In this document: positions 52,432 through 61,000 of the stretch, piece after piece | How the letters are laid out: every line of letters starts with the position of its first letter | Position numbering within the stretch: position 1 is the first letter of the stretch | From: Collinsella ihumii | Lineage (GTDB): Bacteria > Actinomycetota > Coriobacteriia > Coriobacteriales > Coriobacteriaceae | Reading direction: 5' to 3' | Assembly: GCF_900046475.1 (NCBI RefSeq) | Contig: NZ_FCOU01000005.1 | Span: 1 to 64,000 of the forward strand | Length of the DNA stretch: 64,000 nt | The notes under the pieces: generated by a model | Seen by the model: the letters and a program-made list of their open reading frames with translations, nothing else | What the model was told of the DNA's origin: nothing | The model's database searches: none | Translations under genes and position numbers: made by a program

Positions 52432-53819
52432 AGTACCGCCCCAACATCGGAGCTCCCCGCACGCCTGCGAACGAGGAGCCCGCTGAGGAGCGCGCTCGCG
52501 ATTTCCGCCCGGTCGACACGGGCTACACCATCCAGGACGCCGTCGCCGAGGCCAACCGCTGCCTCGACTGCAAAAAGCCCCTGTGCATGGAGGGCTGCCC
52601 GGTCGGCGTCCACATCCCGCAGTTCATCGAGAAGATCCGCGAAGAGGACTGGGCCGGCGCGCTGAAGGCCATCAAGGGCGACAACCTGCTCCCCTCCGTC
52701 TGCGGCCGCGTCTGCCCGCAGGAGAACCAGTGCGAGGGCAAGTGCATCCTCGGCAAGAAGGGCGAGCCGGTCGCTATCGGCCAGCTCGAGCGCTTCATCG
52801 GCGACATGGCCGATGAGGTCGGCGAGGCCCCTGAGTGCAAGCCCGCAAACGGCCACAAGGTCGCCATCGTGGGCTCCGGCCCCTCCGGCATCGCCTGCGC
52901 CGGCGAGCTCGCCCGCGAGGGCTTCGAGGTTACCGTGTTCGAGGCCTTCTTCACCGGCGGCGGCGTGCTGACCTACGGCATCCCCGAGTTCCGTCTGCCC
53001 AAGGCGATCGTCAAGCGCGAGATCAAGGGCCTTGAGGACCTGGGCGTTCACTTTGAGTACAACTCCGTCGCCGGCCGCCTGTTCGACGCCGAGGAACTGT
53101 TCGAGGAGGGCTACGACGCGCTCTACCTCGCCGTGGGCGCCGGCCTGCCGCGCTTCCTGCATGTCAAGGGCGAGAACCTGCCCGGCGTGTACTGCGCGAA
53201 CGAGTACCTCACCCGTACGAACCTCATGAGGGCCTACGAGTTCCCCGAGTACGACACCCCCATCCGCCACGGCAAGAACGTCGTGGTCTTCGGCGGCGGC
53301 AACGTCGCCATGGACGCCGCCCGCACCGCGCTGCGCCTGGGCGCCGACAAGGTCACGCTCGCCTACCGCCGCACCGAGGCCGAGATGCCCGCGCGTCGCG
53401 CCGAGATCCACCACGCCAAGGAAGAGGGCGTCGAGATCCTCGAGCTGTGCAACCCGCTGCGCTTCATGCCCGGTCCGGACGGCTTCGTGTCCACCATCGA
53501 GCTCCAGCGCATGGAGCTCGGCGAGCCCGACGCCTCCGGCCGTCGTCGCCCGATCCCCATCGAGGGCTCCGAGTTCGCGATCCCCTGCGACGTGGCGGTC
53601 ACCGCTATCGGCACGCGCGCCAACCCCTTCGCCAAGCTCTGCGCTGACGTCGAGCTCAACCGCTGGGGCCTCATCGAGACCGATGAGGACGGTCGCACGT
53701 CCAACCCCAAGGTCTGGGCCGGCGGCGACATCGTCACCGGTGCCGCGACCGTCATCCTGGCCATGGGCGCCGGCAAAAAGGCCGCCGCTTCCATCAAGAA
53801 GACGATCCTCGGCGAGTAA
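52419..53819 (+). CDS. nfnB: NfnB: glutamate synthase small-subunit-like NADPH oxidoreductase
   Basis: 466 residues from ATG 52419 behind GAGGAGGAG (a GTG six nt upstream is the alternative). The N-terminal ferredoxin-like part has CLDCKKPLCMEGCP and CGRVCPQENQCEGKC for two [4Fe-4S] clusters; then FAD- and NADPH-binding Rossmann domains (VAIVGSGPSGIACAGEL near 148 and VVVFGGGNVAMDAARTA near 290). Annotated elsewhere as gltA/gltD, but with nfnA upstream it is the bifurcating b-FAD subunit. Supplies NADPH from fermentation reductant. Confidence 0.92.
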   Translation: MPEVKYRPNIGAPRTPANEEPAEERARDFRPVDTGYTIQDAVAEANRCLDCKKPLCMEGCPVGVHIPQFIEKIREEDWAGALKAIKGDNLLPSVCGRVCPQENQCEGKCILGKKGEPVAIGQLERFIGDMADEVGEAPECKPANGHKVAIVGSGPSGIACAGELAREGFEVTVFEAFFTGGGVLTYGIPEFRLPKAIVKREIKGLEDLGVHFEYNSVAGRLFDAEELFEEGYDALYLAVGAGLPRFLHVKGENLPGVYCANEYLTRTNLMRAYEFPEYDTPIRHGKNVVVFGGGNVAMDAARTALRLGADKVTLAYRRTEAEMPARRAEIHHAKEEGVEILELCNPLRFMPGPDGFVSTIELQRMELGEPDASGRRRPIPIEGSEFAIPCDVAVTAIGTRANPFAKLCADVELNRWGLIETDEDGRTSNPKVWAGGDIVTGAATVILAMGAGKKAAASIKKTILGE

Positions 53820-53855
53820 AGACGCCTGGGAACAAAAACGCCTCATAAGCGCACA

Positions 53856-53893
53856 GGGCGCCCGCCGGCAACAACCGGCGGGCGCCCTTTTTT
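53856..53893 (+). terminator. Terminator after nfnAB
   Basis: GGGCGCCCGCCGG (53856-53868) pairs with CCGGCGGGCGCCC (53875-53887) and six T residues follow. Confidence 0.92.
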
Positions 53894-53916
53894 GGGAAAC
53901 GTCAATCGTTCGACAT

Positions 53917-53944
53917 AAAAAAGGCGGCACCCGCAGGTGCCGCC
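53917..53944 (-). terminator. Terminator of the oxaloacetate decarboxylase operon
   Basis: GGCGGCACC (53923-53931) pairs with GGTGCCGCC (53936-53944); on the minus strand six U follow. It lies just past the oadA stop and faces the nfnB terminator from the other side. Confidence 0.9.
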
Positions 53945-53954
53945 CGCTTGCTCC

Positions 53955-55346
53955 TTAGGCCTCGATGGAGACCTCGACCTCCTGAACGGGGACGTCGTAG
54001 AACGGGTCCTCGCGGCGGCCGAGGAAGTCGCGCGCCTGATCAGGGAACAGGGCGTAGTCGAGCACGTCCTCCTCCGTCTTGGCGTACTGCTTGATCTCCT
54101 CGCGGATGCGCGGCAGCTGCGGCTCGATCAGGTCGGCCGGACGGCAGGTGATGGGCTCCTCGTCGCCGATGATCATCTGCTTGACCTCGGGGTCGATGGG
54201 CGCCGGGGACTTGCCGTACTGGCCGCGGACGTAGTCCTTGATCTCGTTCGGGACGACCTTGTAGCGCGCGCCGGACACAACGTTCATGAGCGCCTGGGAG
54301 CCGACCATCTGGGACAGCGGGGTGACCAGCGGCGGATAGCCCAGGTCGGCGCGGACGCGCGGCACCTCGGCGAGCACCTCGTTGTACTTGTCGGACACGC
54401 CCAGGTCGGCGAGGTTGGAGATGAGGTTGGACAGCATGCCGCCGGGAACCTTGTACAGCAGCGCCTTGGGCTCGACCTCCATGACCTTGGGGTTGAGCTG
54501 GCCGATCTCCTTGAAGTGGGCGCGCACGGGGGCGAAGTGCTTGGCGATGGCCTCGAGCGCGTCCAGGTCGAGACCGGTCTCATAGCCCATGCCCTCCAGC
54601 GCGATGGCCATGGACTCGGTGCAGGGCTGGGACGTGCCGCCCGCGAACGCGGAGATGGCGGTGTCGATGATGTCGGCGCCGGCCTTGACGGAGTTCAGCA
54701 GCGTCATCTCGGCGATGCCGGCGGTGCAGTGGGTGTGGACCTCGAGCGGCAGGTCCACGGCGGCCTTGATCTCGCCCACGAGCTCGGAGGCGATGCCCGG
54801 CTCGAGGACGCCGGCCATGTCCTTGATGCAGATGGTGTCGGCGCCGGCCTTGGCCATCTCCTTGGCGAGGTTCACGAAATACGGGATCGTGTGCACCTCG
54901 CTGGTGGTGTAGCAGATCGCGGCTTGGACCTCGCCGCCGGCCTCCTTGGCGGCGCGGATGGAGGTCTGCAGGTTGCGGACGTCGTTCAGGGCGTCGAAGA
55001 TGCGCAGCACGTCGATGCCGTTCTCGACGGACTTCTTGACGAACTCCTCGACGATGTCGTCGGCGTAGTTGCGGTAACCCAGCAGGTTCTGACCGCGCAG
55101 CAGCATCTGCAGCTTGGCGTTCTTCACGTGAGCGCGGAAGGTGCGCAGGCGCTCCCACGGGTCCTCGTTGAGATAGCGCAGGCACGAGTCGAACGTCGCG
55201 CCGCCCCAGACCTCGAGGGCGTAGTAGCCCGCCTTGTCCATCGTCTCCAGAATCGGCAGCATGTCCTCGATGGGCATGCGGGTCGCGATCTGGCTCTGCT
55301 GGCCGTCACGCAGGACGGTCTCGGTGAACTTGATCTGCTTGCTCAT
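53955..55346 (-). CDS. oadA: Oxaloacetate decarboxylase alpha subunit, carboxyltransferase
   Basis: 463 residues, TIM barrel of the pyruvate carboxylase/OadA/5S family: TETVLRDGQQS (metal- and substrate-binding), EVWGGATFD, LRGQNLLGYRNYADD and IKDMAGVLEP with the carboxyl-accepting lysine region. The C-terminal biotinyl domain of classic OadA is absent; the carrier is encoded separately at 57391-57821. It takes CO2 from oxaloacetate onto biotin. Located 3 nt after citX. Confidence 0.92.
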   Translation of the reverse strand: MSKQIKFTETVLRDGQQSQIATRMPIEDMLPILETMDKAGYYALEVWGGATFDSCLRYLNEDPWERLRTFRAHVKNAKLQMLLRGQNLLGYRNYADDIVEEFVKKSVENGIDVLRIFDALNDVRNLQTSIRAAKEAGGEVQAAICYTTSEVHTIPYFVNLAKEMAKAGADTICIKDMAGVLEPGIASELVGEIKAAVDLPLEVHTHCTAGIAEMTLLNSVKAGADIIDTAISAFAGGTSQPCTESMAIALEGMGYETGLDLDALEAIAKHFAPVRAHFKEIGQLNPKVMEVEPKALLYKVPGGMLSNLISNLADLGVSDKYNEVLAEVPRVRADLGYPPLVTPLSQMVGSQALMNVVSGARYKVVPNEIKDYVRGQYGKSPAPIDPEVKQMIIGDEEPITCRPADLIEPQLPRIREEIKQYAKTEEDVLDYALFPDQARDFLGRREDPFYDVPVQEVEVSIEA

Positions 55347-55349
55347 GAT

Positions 55350-55934
55350 TTAGATATAACCCCCTTGGCTTATGATTTCGGCTATTTTCTCCTGCATCTC
55401 AAGCACGGTGTGCGCGCGCGAACGGGCACACGCCTTGGCCTCTCCGTCGCAGATGAGACACCTGCGCGGAGCCAGGCCGATCTCGGTCCTCTGCACCGAG
55501 AAGAGCGTATCGCCCGTTCGTCCGAGCACATCGAGGTCGGCGAGACGTCCCAGCGAATGGGTCTCCTCAACGGCCGACACGCGCCGCTTGAGCTCAAGCG
55601 GCTCGAGCTCCACGAGCATCATCAGCTCGGGGCCGGACACGCCGCCCAGGCTCGTGCGCTCGCGCACGGCAGCGCCGTCGAGCGCGGCCACGGCCTGATC
55701 CACCAGCTCGTCGAAGACGCGCTCGAGCACGTCGGACGTCTTGTGCGGACCGGGGATGGACAGCGTGATGGAAAGCAGCGATTCGCCGTCGCGCGCACCG
55801 GCGAGCAGCGTGCGCTGCATCGCGGCGCGGCGCTCGCGCGCATCGAGCATATCGGGAAGCTGGGCCTCGGGACCGCAGAACACGCGGCTCACGAGCGCGG
55901 ATGCCGTCTGGATCTCGTTCGCGGCGTCGCTCAT
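55350..55934 (-). CDS. citX: CitX: holo-citrate lyase synthase
   Basis: 194 residues. The start region RERRAAMQRTLLAG, then SITLSIPGPHKTSD (the SLxMNIPGP-type motif), SLGRLADLDV and the C-terminal PRRCLICDGEAKACARSRAHT are the CitX signature. It transfers the 2'-(5''-triphosphoribosyl)-3'-dephospho-CoA group to the citrate lyase carrier CitD. It is placed within the decarboxylase operon and away from citEF and citG, which ties lyase maturation to decarboxylase expression. Confidence 0.88.
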   Translation of the reverse strand: MSDAANEIQTASALVSRVFCGPEAQLPDMLDARERRAAMQRTLLAGARDGESLLSITLSIPGPHKTSDVLERVFDELVDQAVAALDGAAVRERTSLGGVSGPELMMLVELEPLELKRRVSAVEETHSLGRLADLDVLGRTGDTLFSVQRTEIGLAPRRCLICDGEAKACARSRAHTVLEMQEKIAEIISQGGYI

Positions 55935-56033
55935 CTTTCCACTCCCCTCGTATACATCGTGCGCATGCGCGGCGCAAAGAATCGGCGGGCGCGCCTTGTC
56001 GCGAAGGACAAGACGCGCCCGGGTGCCTGGTGC

Positions 56034-56168
56034 TTACTTGTCCTTATCGGCCGGGAACATCTTCATGAGCGCCATGGACACCAGGTAGATGATGATCATG
56101 ACGACGAAGATGCCGCCCCAACCAAGGGCCAGGATCAACAGGGATTCGCTCAGGATAGCGGTAGTCAA
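56034..56168 (-). CDS. Small membrane subunit, OadG-like (44 residues, TTG start)
   Basis: Starts at TTG 56168 behind GGGGGAG. The product has a short polar N-terminus, one membrane helix (about 10-35, LGWGGIFVVMIIIYLVSMAL) and a charged tail MKMFPADKDK. Gamma subunits of sodium-pumping decarboxylases have one N-terminal helix and lie between alpha and beta genes, as here. It is shorter than typical OadG and lacks the His-rich tail. It follows oadB by 16 bp. Confidence 0.75.
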   Translation of the reverse strand: MTTAILSESLLILALGWGGIFVVMIIIYLVSMALMKMFPADKDK

Positions 56169-56184
56169 CGTAGCTCCCCCTTCC

Positions 56185-57330
56185 TTACATCAGACCGGGG
56201 ACGATACCCAAGATCAGACCACCGGCGACAACCGATGCGATCTGGCCGGCCACGTTAGAACCGGCTGCTTGCATGAGGATGAAGTTGCCGGGATCCTCTT
56301 CGGTGGCAAGACGCTGGATGACGCGGGAGCTCATGGGGAACGCCGAGATGCCGGACGCGCCGATCATGGGGTTGATCTTCTCCTTGCGGAAGATGTTCAG
56401 CACCTTGGCGAACATGATGCCGCCCACGGTGTCCATCACGAAGCCCAGAAGACCGAGGCCCATGATGATGAGCGTGTCGACCTGCAGGAACTCGCCGGCC
56501 TGCATGCGCACGGACACGCAGAGGCCCAGCAGGATGGAGATGAGGTTCACGAGCTCGTTTTGCGCGGACTTGGACAGGTTGTCCAGCACGCCGCACTCAC
56601 GCAGCAGGTTGCCGAACATCAGGAAGCCGACCAGCGGCAGCGAAGCGGGCGCAATCAGGCCGGCGACGATGCAGATAACGACCGGGAAGATGATCTTTGC
56701 GGTCTGCGAAACCGAGCCCGGCTTGTAGACCATGCGGATCTGGCGCTCCTTCTTGGTGGTCACGGCCTTGATGGCGATCGGCTGGATGATGGGCACGAGC
56801 GCCATGTAGGAGTAGGCCGCCACCATGATGGCGCCGAGGTATTTGGATTGCAGCGAGTTCGCCACGAAAATCGACGTGGGGCCGTCTGCCGCAGCGATGA
56901 TGCCGGCGGAGGCGGAGTCTGCCAGGTTGAAGCCGAGCAGGCCGGCGACGATGATGACGAAGAAGATGCCGAACTGGGCGGCGGCGCCGAACAGCAGCAA
57001 AAACGGGCTTGCCAGAAGCGGGCCGAAGTCGATCATGGCGCCGATGCCGATGAACAGCAGCAGCGGGAACAGCTCGGTGTCGATGCCCATGTCGAACAGG
57101 ATCTGGAACGGGCCGGGCTCTCCGCCGAAAGCGAGCACGCCGGAGTCGGGAATGTTCACCAGGATGGTGCCCAGACCCATCGGCACGAGCAGGGTCGGCT
57201 CGTATTCCTTCTTGATGCCCAGGTACATGAGCACGATGCCGACGAGCATCATGACGAGGCGGCCGGGCTCCGCAGCGAGCCCAAGCACGCCCGCAGTAAG
57301 CACGTCAACTGCGGTAGACAGAATTTCCAA
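56185..57330 (-). CDS. oadB: Sodium-pumping decarboxylase beta subunit
   Basis: 381 residues with about eleven membrane segments. Family-specific sequences include LLFIGIGAMIDFGPLL (carrying the conserved Asp of the Na+ site), ADGPTSIFVANSL and a C-terminal MQAAGSNVAGQIASVVAGG (the Asn/Ser Na+ site region). It decarboxylates carboxybiotin and pumps Na+. Equivalent proteins serve methylmalonyl- and glutaconyl-CoA decarboxylases; the cit context argues for oxaloacetate. Confidence 0.94.
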   Translation of the reverse strand: MEILSTAVDVLTAGVLGLAAEPGRLVMMLVGIVLMYLGIKKEYEPTLLVPMGLGTILVNIPDSGVLAFGGEPGPFQILFDMGIDTELFPLLLFIGIGAMIDFGPLLASPFLLLFGAAAQFGIFFVIIVAGLLGFNLADSASAGIIAAADGPTSIFVANSLQSKYLGAIMVAAYSYMALVPIIQPIAIKAVTTKKERQIRMVYKPGSVSQTAKIIFPVVICIVAGLIAPASLPLVGFLMFGNLLRECGVLDNLSKSAQNELVNLISILLGLCVSVRMQAGEFLQVDTLIIMGLGLLGFVMDTVGGIMFAKVLNIFRKEKINPMIGASGISAFPMSSRVIQRLATEEDPGNFILMQAAGSNVAGQIASVVAGGLILGIVPGLM

Positions 57331-57390
57331 TGGTCAATCCTCCTATAGATACGATGTGCGCGGGAGTTCGCGCACCCAGGTGCTGCCGTC

Positions 57391-57821
57391 TTAGGCGATG
57401 CTGAACAGCTCGTCGCCGGGGTTCACCATGTCGCCCTTGGCGACCGCGATGGACGCGATCTTGCCGTCGGACTCGGCGATGATCTGGTTCTCCATCTTCA
57501 TGGCCTCGAGCACCATGACGACCGTACCGTTGGAGACGGCGTCGCCCACGTTGAGCTTGATGTCAACGATCTTGCCGGGCATCGGGGCGGTCTGGACCTT
57601 GGCGCCGGCGGGAGCGCTGGCGGTCGCGGGTCGAGGCGACGTGCGCGAAAGGGGGTGAGGGGGCGGCGGGGTGACCGGCCATGTTGTACAGCTGTCTCTT
57701 ATACACATCTAGATGTGTATAAGAGACAGGCGTCAGCGGGAGTGGGGGTCGGCGCGCCGATCTCCTCCATCTCCACCATGTACTGGGTCCCGTCGATCGA
57801 GATCTTGAATTTGCGAAGCAT
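57391..57821 (-). CDS. Biotin carrier subunit of the decarboxylase, disrupted by sequencing adapter
   Basis: The N-terminus (MLRKFKISIDGTQYMVEMEE, ATG 57821 behind GGAGGAGG) and the biotinyl domain (QTAPMPGKIVDI..., VLEAMKMENQI with biotin-Lys) are both present, but they are separated at 57692-57729 by two back-to-back Tn5 mosaic ends. The segment just after the adapter (about 57640-57691) does not read as a sensible Ala/Pro linker in the carrier frame, so bases there may also be wrong. The true gene probably encodes about 130 residues. Carries CO2 between OadA and OadB. Confidence 0.85.
57692..57729. other. Tn5/Nextera mosaic-end pair, library artefact
   Basis: CTGTCTCTTATACACATCT (57692-57710) is followed immediately by its reverse complement (57711-57729). 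This is the 19-bp mosaic end of tagmentation adapters; translated, it gives the familiar peptide SYTHLDVYKRQ. It is not genomic. Confidence 0.97.
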
Positions 57822-57834
57822 GGTCCTCCTCCAA

Positions 57835-58179
57835 TTACTTTTTCTTGTAGACACCCTTGACTACGAACTGGCTGTTTTCCAAAGCGCCGGCGGCGATCGA
57901 CGAAGCGATGCACGATACGAGCCGGTGCTCGGGGTTCACGACGCTGACGCGGCGTACCACCATCTGGCTGTCGGGGCGATCCCCGGCGGCGATGGCCGTG
58001 GCGGCAACGACGACCGGACGATGCTCGGATGCGTCGACCGGCAGGAACGCGGGAACGGGTTCCCACTCCTCCTTGGGCGCCGCTGACGCGGCGGGCGCCG
58101 GCGCGGGCGCTGATACGGGAGCGGACGACGCCGCGCTGGGTTCGTCGTTTTTGCGCCTCAACCAATCAAAGAAGCCCAT
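57835..58179 (-). CDS. Small protein of the decarboxylase operon, function unknown
   Basis: 114 residues from ATG 58179. The N-terminus is short and basic-amphipathic (MGFFDWLRRKNDEP), followed by an Ala/Pro/Ser linker (about 15-45) and a conserved-looking C-terminal domain (about 55-114, with PVVVAATAIAAGDRP and VVKGVYKKK). It is the first gene of the operon, 13 nt before the biotin carrier. It may be a delta/epsilon-type accessory subunit as found in methylmalonyl-CoA decarboxylases, but I cannot show homology. Confidence 0.65.
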   Translation of the reverse strand: MGFFDWLRRKNDEPSAASSAPVSAPAPAPAASAAPKEEWEPVPAFLPVDASEHRPVVVAATAIAAGDRPDSQMVVRRVSVVNPEHRLVSCIASSIAAGALENSQFVVKGVYKKK

Positions 58180-58717
58180 ATATTCACTTCCCCTCGGTTT
58201 TTCCTCGGCAATCAGTGACTGATTACCCATTCAGACGTGCCGTGCCTCATTACAGTACCAACTTTATATGCGCGCTTGTACCGCTGATTGCACTTTCGTT
58301 GTTCACAGTGCCCAATACGTGCGCTTTTGTCTCTATCACCCCAAACTACCTCCCGTTTTCAACCACTTCATTCTACGAGCGGGAGCCGGCCTCCCTGCGT
58401 TTACCGTGGTTTTTCTCTGCCCTCTCACCGGCGAACGGTAGGGTTGGCGGAGTGAACGGTATCCGCTCTCCAGCTGCGTTTTTGGAGTTTTGCGTCCATG
58501 CGCTTTGACCTGCGGAGTTTATATTTATGCAGGTACCGGCTGTTTTTCTGATGTTCCTTCTACCAATCCTCAACAAAGTGCGCACGCAAAAACCGTTAAT
58601 TTGCTAACGAGCACACGGTACGCGCCGCTGGTTTTTTGCACGTCGCAGCTGCGTACGCCGTACCTGTATCTGTCGGTCTTAATAGGAAAAGGAAAAGGGA
58701 AAGGGAAGGGTGAAGTT
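58180..58717. promoter_or_regulatory. Divergent control region between decarboxylase operon and citrate transporter
   Basis: 538 bp without a supported gene; the frame that extends upstream from the transporter lacks a ribosome site. Contains a lone TTGTTC half-site near 58300, a small hairpin ACCTGC...GCAGGT (about 58509-58535), and a polypurine run (AGGAAAAGGAAAAGGGAAAG, from 58683) just before the transporter ribosome site. Both promoters must lie here. Confidence 0.5.
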
Positions 58718-60088
58718 ATGGTTATAACCATCCTCGGCTGGCTCATGATCGCGGTCTTCATGTTCGTGGTCATGACCAAGAAGCTCTCACCGTTGGTCTC
58801 GCTGTGCACGATCCCGCTGGTGTTCGCGCTCATCATGCTGATCGCCACCGGCAACATCAGCCAGTGGACGCTGCTCGGCGACTGGGTCATGAACGGCCTG
58901 GGCACCACCGCGAACACGGGCATCCTGCTTCTGTTCGCCATTCTGTACTTCTCGATCATGCTCGATGCCGGTCTGTTCGACCCCATCACCAAGAAGATGA
59001 TCCAGTTCGCCAAGGGCGACCCCATGAAGGTCCTCATCGCGACCGCGGTCGTGGCGGCTGCTATCTCCATGAACGGTGACGGCACCACCACCACGCTCGT
59101 GTGCTGCGCTGCCTTCCTGCCGATCTACGAGAAGCTCGGCATGAAGAAGATGAACCTCGCCGTCCTGGTCATCCTCCAGAACACGGTCATGAACCTGCTG
59201 CCCTGGGGCGGCCCCACGGCCCGCGCCATGGCGGTCACCAACGTCGGCGGCGACATCCTGTCCTACCTCCTGCCCGGCATGATCATCTCCGTCATCTTCA
59301 ACATCGTGGTCGTTGCCCGCTACATGGGTAAGAAGGAGCGCGCTCGCCTGGGCGTCAAGGACTTCACGCAGGCTGAGATCGACGAGCTGTGCGCCATCGA
59401 CGACCCCGAGACCATCGAGCTCCGTCGTCCCCAGAACTGGGCCTTCAACGCCATCATGACCATCGTGCTCATCGCTTGGCTGGTCGCCGGTTCCTTCATC
59501 GAGGTCATCTCGCTGCCCAACCAGATGCTGTTCATGCTCGGCACCATCATCGCCCTGCTCGTGAACTACCCCAAGATCAAGGACCAGAACGCTCGTATCG
59601 GCGCCAACGGCGGCGACGCGGTGCAGGTCGTCATCCTGATCTTCGGCGCCGGCATCTTCATGGGCCTGTTCCAGGGCGACTCTGAGCTCGGTCTGTCCAT
59701 GTCCGACGCGGTCGCGCAGTCGCTGATCGCCATCATCCCGCAGCAGCTCGCTGGCTTCTGGGGCCTCATCGTCTGCCTCATCTCCGCGCCCGGCACGTTC
59801 TTCATCTCGAACGACGGCTTCTACTTCGGCGTCATGCCCGCCATCGCCGAGGCTGGCTACGCCTACGGCTTCACCGGTCTGCAGATGGCCCTCGCCTCCC
59901 TCATGGGCCAGGCCTTCCACCTGCTGTCCCCGCTGACCGCCTTCATCTACCTGCTCCTGCGTCTTACCGGCCAGGATCTGGGCGAGTGGCAGCGCGCCGC
60001 GGGCAAGTGGGCCGCGTGCATCTTCGTGATCTTCGTCATCACGATCATGGCCACGGGTGCCATCCCGCTGTACGTCCCGCAGGGCTAA
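58718..60088 (+). CDS. CitMHS-family citrate transporter
   Basis: 456 residues from the ATG at 58718 behind GGGAAGGGTG. About twelve membrane helices. NGDGTTTTLVCCAAF (about 115-129), LPWGGPTARAM (about 163-173) and QMALASLMGQAFHLLSPL match the CitMHS family, which imports citrate with Mg2+, Ca2+ or H+. Divergent from the oxaloacetate decarboxylase operon and upstream of gntR-citG, it is the entry point of the pathway. Confidence 0.92.
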   Translation: MVITILGWLMIAVFMFVVMTKKLSPLVSLCTIPLVFALIMLIATGNISQWTLLGDWVMNGLGTTANTGILLLFAILYFSIMLDAGLFDPITKKMIQFAKGDPMKVLIATAVVAAAISMNGDGTTTTLVCCAAFLPIYEKLGMKKMNLAVLVILQNTVMNLLPWGGPTARAMAVTNVGGDILSYLLPGMIISVIFNIVVVARYMGKKERARLGVKDFTQAEIDELCAIDDPETIELRRPQNWAFNAIMTIVLIAWLVAGSFIEVISLPNQMLFMLGTIIALLVNYPKIKDQNARIGANGGDAVQVVILIFGAGIFMGLFQGDSELGLSMSDAVAQSLIAIIPQQLAGFWGLIVCLISAPGTFFISNDGFYFGVMPAIAEAGYAYGFTGLQMALASLMGQAFHLLSPLTAFIYLLLRLTGQDLGEWQRAAGKWAACIFVIFVITIMATGAIPLYVPQG

Positions 60089-60128
60089 TGCCCGCTCGGG
60101 TCCACGTGTAAATCGGGTCCCTCTTTCC

Positions 60129-60166
60129 AAAGCCGCGACCGCCTCGGTGATCGCGGCTTTCTTTAT
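60129..60166 (+). terminator. Terminator after the citrate transporter
   Basis: AAAGCCGCGA (60129-60138) pairs with TCGCGGCTTT (60151-60160), followed by CTTTAT. It separates the transporter from gntR. Confidence 0.82.
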
Positions 60167-60254
60167 ATCGCGCCGCCGGGCAATCCATTCGTCTGTGGAG
60201 CCGTTGTCGCCGGCAACCAGTCCTGTCTCGCACGATTTGCCGTGTTAGTGCGTG

Positions 60255-60273
60255 TATACTTGTTCAGGAACAA
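60255..60273 (+). promoter_or_regulatory. Candidate gntR promoter -10 and overlapping operator
   Basis: TATACT (60255-60260) is a good -10 box and runs into the palindrome TTGTTCAGGAACAA (60260-60273). A regulator bound there would block initiation, suggesting autoregulation by the GntR protein encoded from 60299. No clear -35 was found. Confidence 0.5.
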
Positions 60274-60298
60274 TTCGATTGATGCGCAGGAGGTTGGC

Positions 60299-61000
60299 AT
60301 GGACACCGAACACTTGATGCTCACCCTGTGCGAGTTTCTCGATCTTTCCAAAAACGCGCCGCTCAAAGACGTGTTGTTCGATGCGTGCAAGCAGGCAATC
60401 ACCTTAGGGCGTATTCCTGCGGGCACCGCCATCAACGAGAAGCAGCTCGCCCAGTCGCTCCACATCAGCCGCACGCCCATCCGCGCCGCACTCGATCAGC
60501 TTGCCACCGATCGCCTCGTCGATCGCAAGCCCGGCAGCGGCGTGACGGTACGCGGTATCAGCAAGCACGACGCCGACGAGGTCTACGAGATCCGCGTCGT
60601 CCTCGAGATTCTTGCCACCACCAAGGCTGCGCGCAACATGAACGAAGACGACTTCGAAAATCTGCGCCGCCTGCTCGAGGAGGGGCAGCGTCTGAACGCG
60701 GCCAACGACGTGGAGGGCGTCGTGCACAACTGGGATGAATTCAACCAGTTCATCTTCAAGAAAGCCGACAGCCCGCGCCTGCAGAGCATCATCGAGCCGC
60801 TTCAGGCCTACACCCGCTATTTCCGCAATGTCTCCGCCCGCCCCGAGGTGCGCCGCAACGAGGCCATGCAGGAGCATTGGGGCATCTACCTCGCCATGCG
60901 GTTCGGCCCTGAAAAGAAGATCGAGCAGGTCGTTCGCACCCACCTGAAGAACTCCTACGGTGTGGTCAACGAAGAAATGATGGACTGTGGCATCAGATAA
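60299..61000 (+). CDS. GntR-family regulator (FadR/FCD type), probable controller of citrate genes
   Basis: 233 residues from ATG 60299 behind AGGAGG. A winged helix (about 20-90, with EKQLAQSLHISRTPIRAALDQL) is followed by an all-helical FCD ligand domain (DEVYEIRVVLEILATTKAA near 100 and a C-terminal HWGIYLAM region). FCD regulators bind carboxylic acids such as citrate, so control of the neighbouring cit genes is plausible. It overlaps citG by 14 bp. Confidence 0.88.
   Translation: MDTEHLMLTLCEFLDLSKNAPLKDVLFDACKQAITLGRIPAGTAINEKQLAQSLHISRTPIRAALDQLATDRLVDRKPGSGVTVRGISKHDADEVYEIRVVLEILATTKAARNMNEDDFENLRRLLEEGQRLNAANDVEGVVHNWDEFNQFIFKKADSPRLQSIIEPLQAYTRYFRNVSARPEVRRNEAMQEHWGIYLAMRFGPEKKIEQVVRTHLKNSYGVVNEEMMDCGIR

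Noticed and set aside
53937-56258. 773-codon plus-strand frame opposite oadA and citX
   Set aside because: Shadow of minus-strand genes; no plausible start.
57563-58165. Protein frame containing SYTHLDVYKRQ
   Set aside because: The peptide is the translation of adapter sequence, not a real protein.
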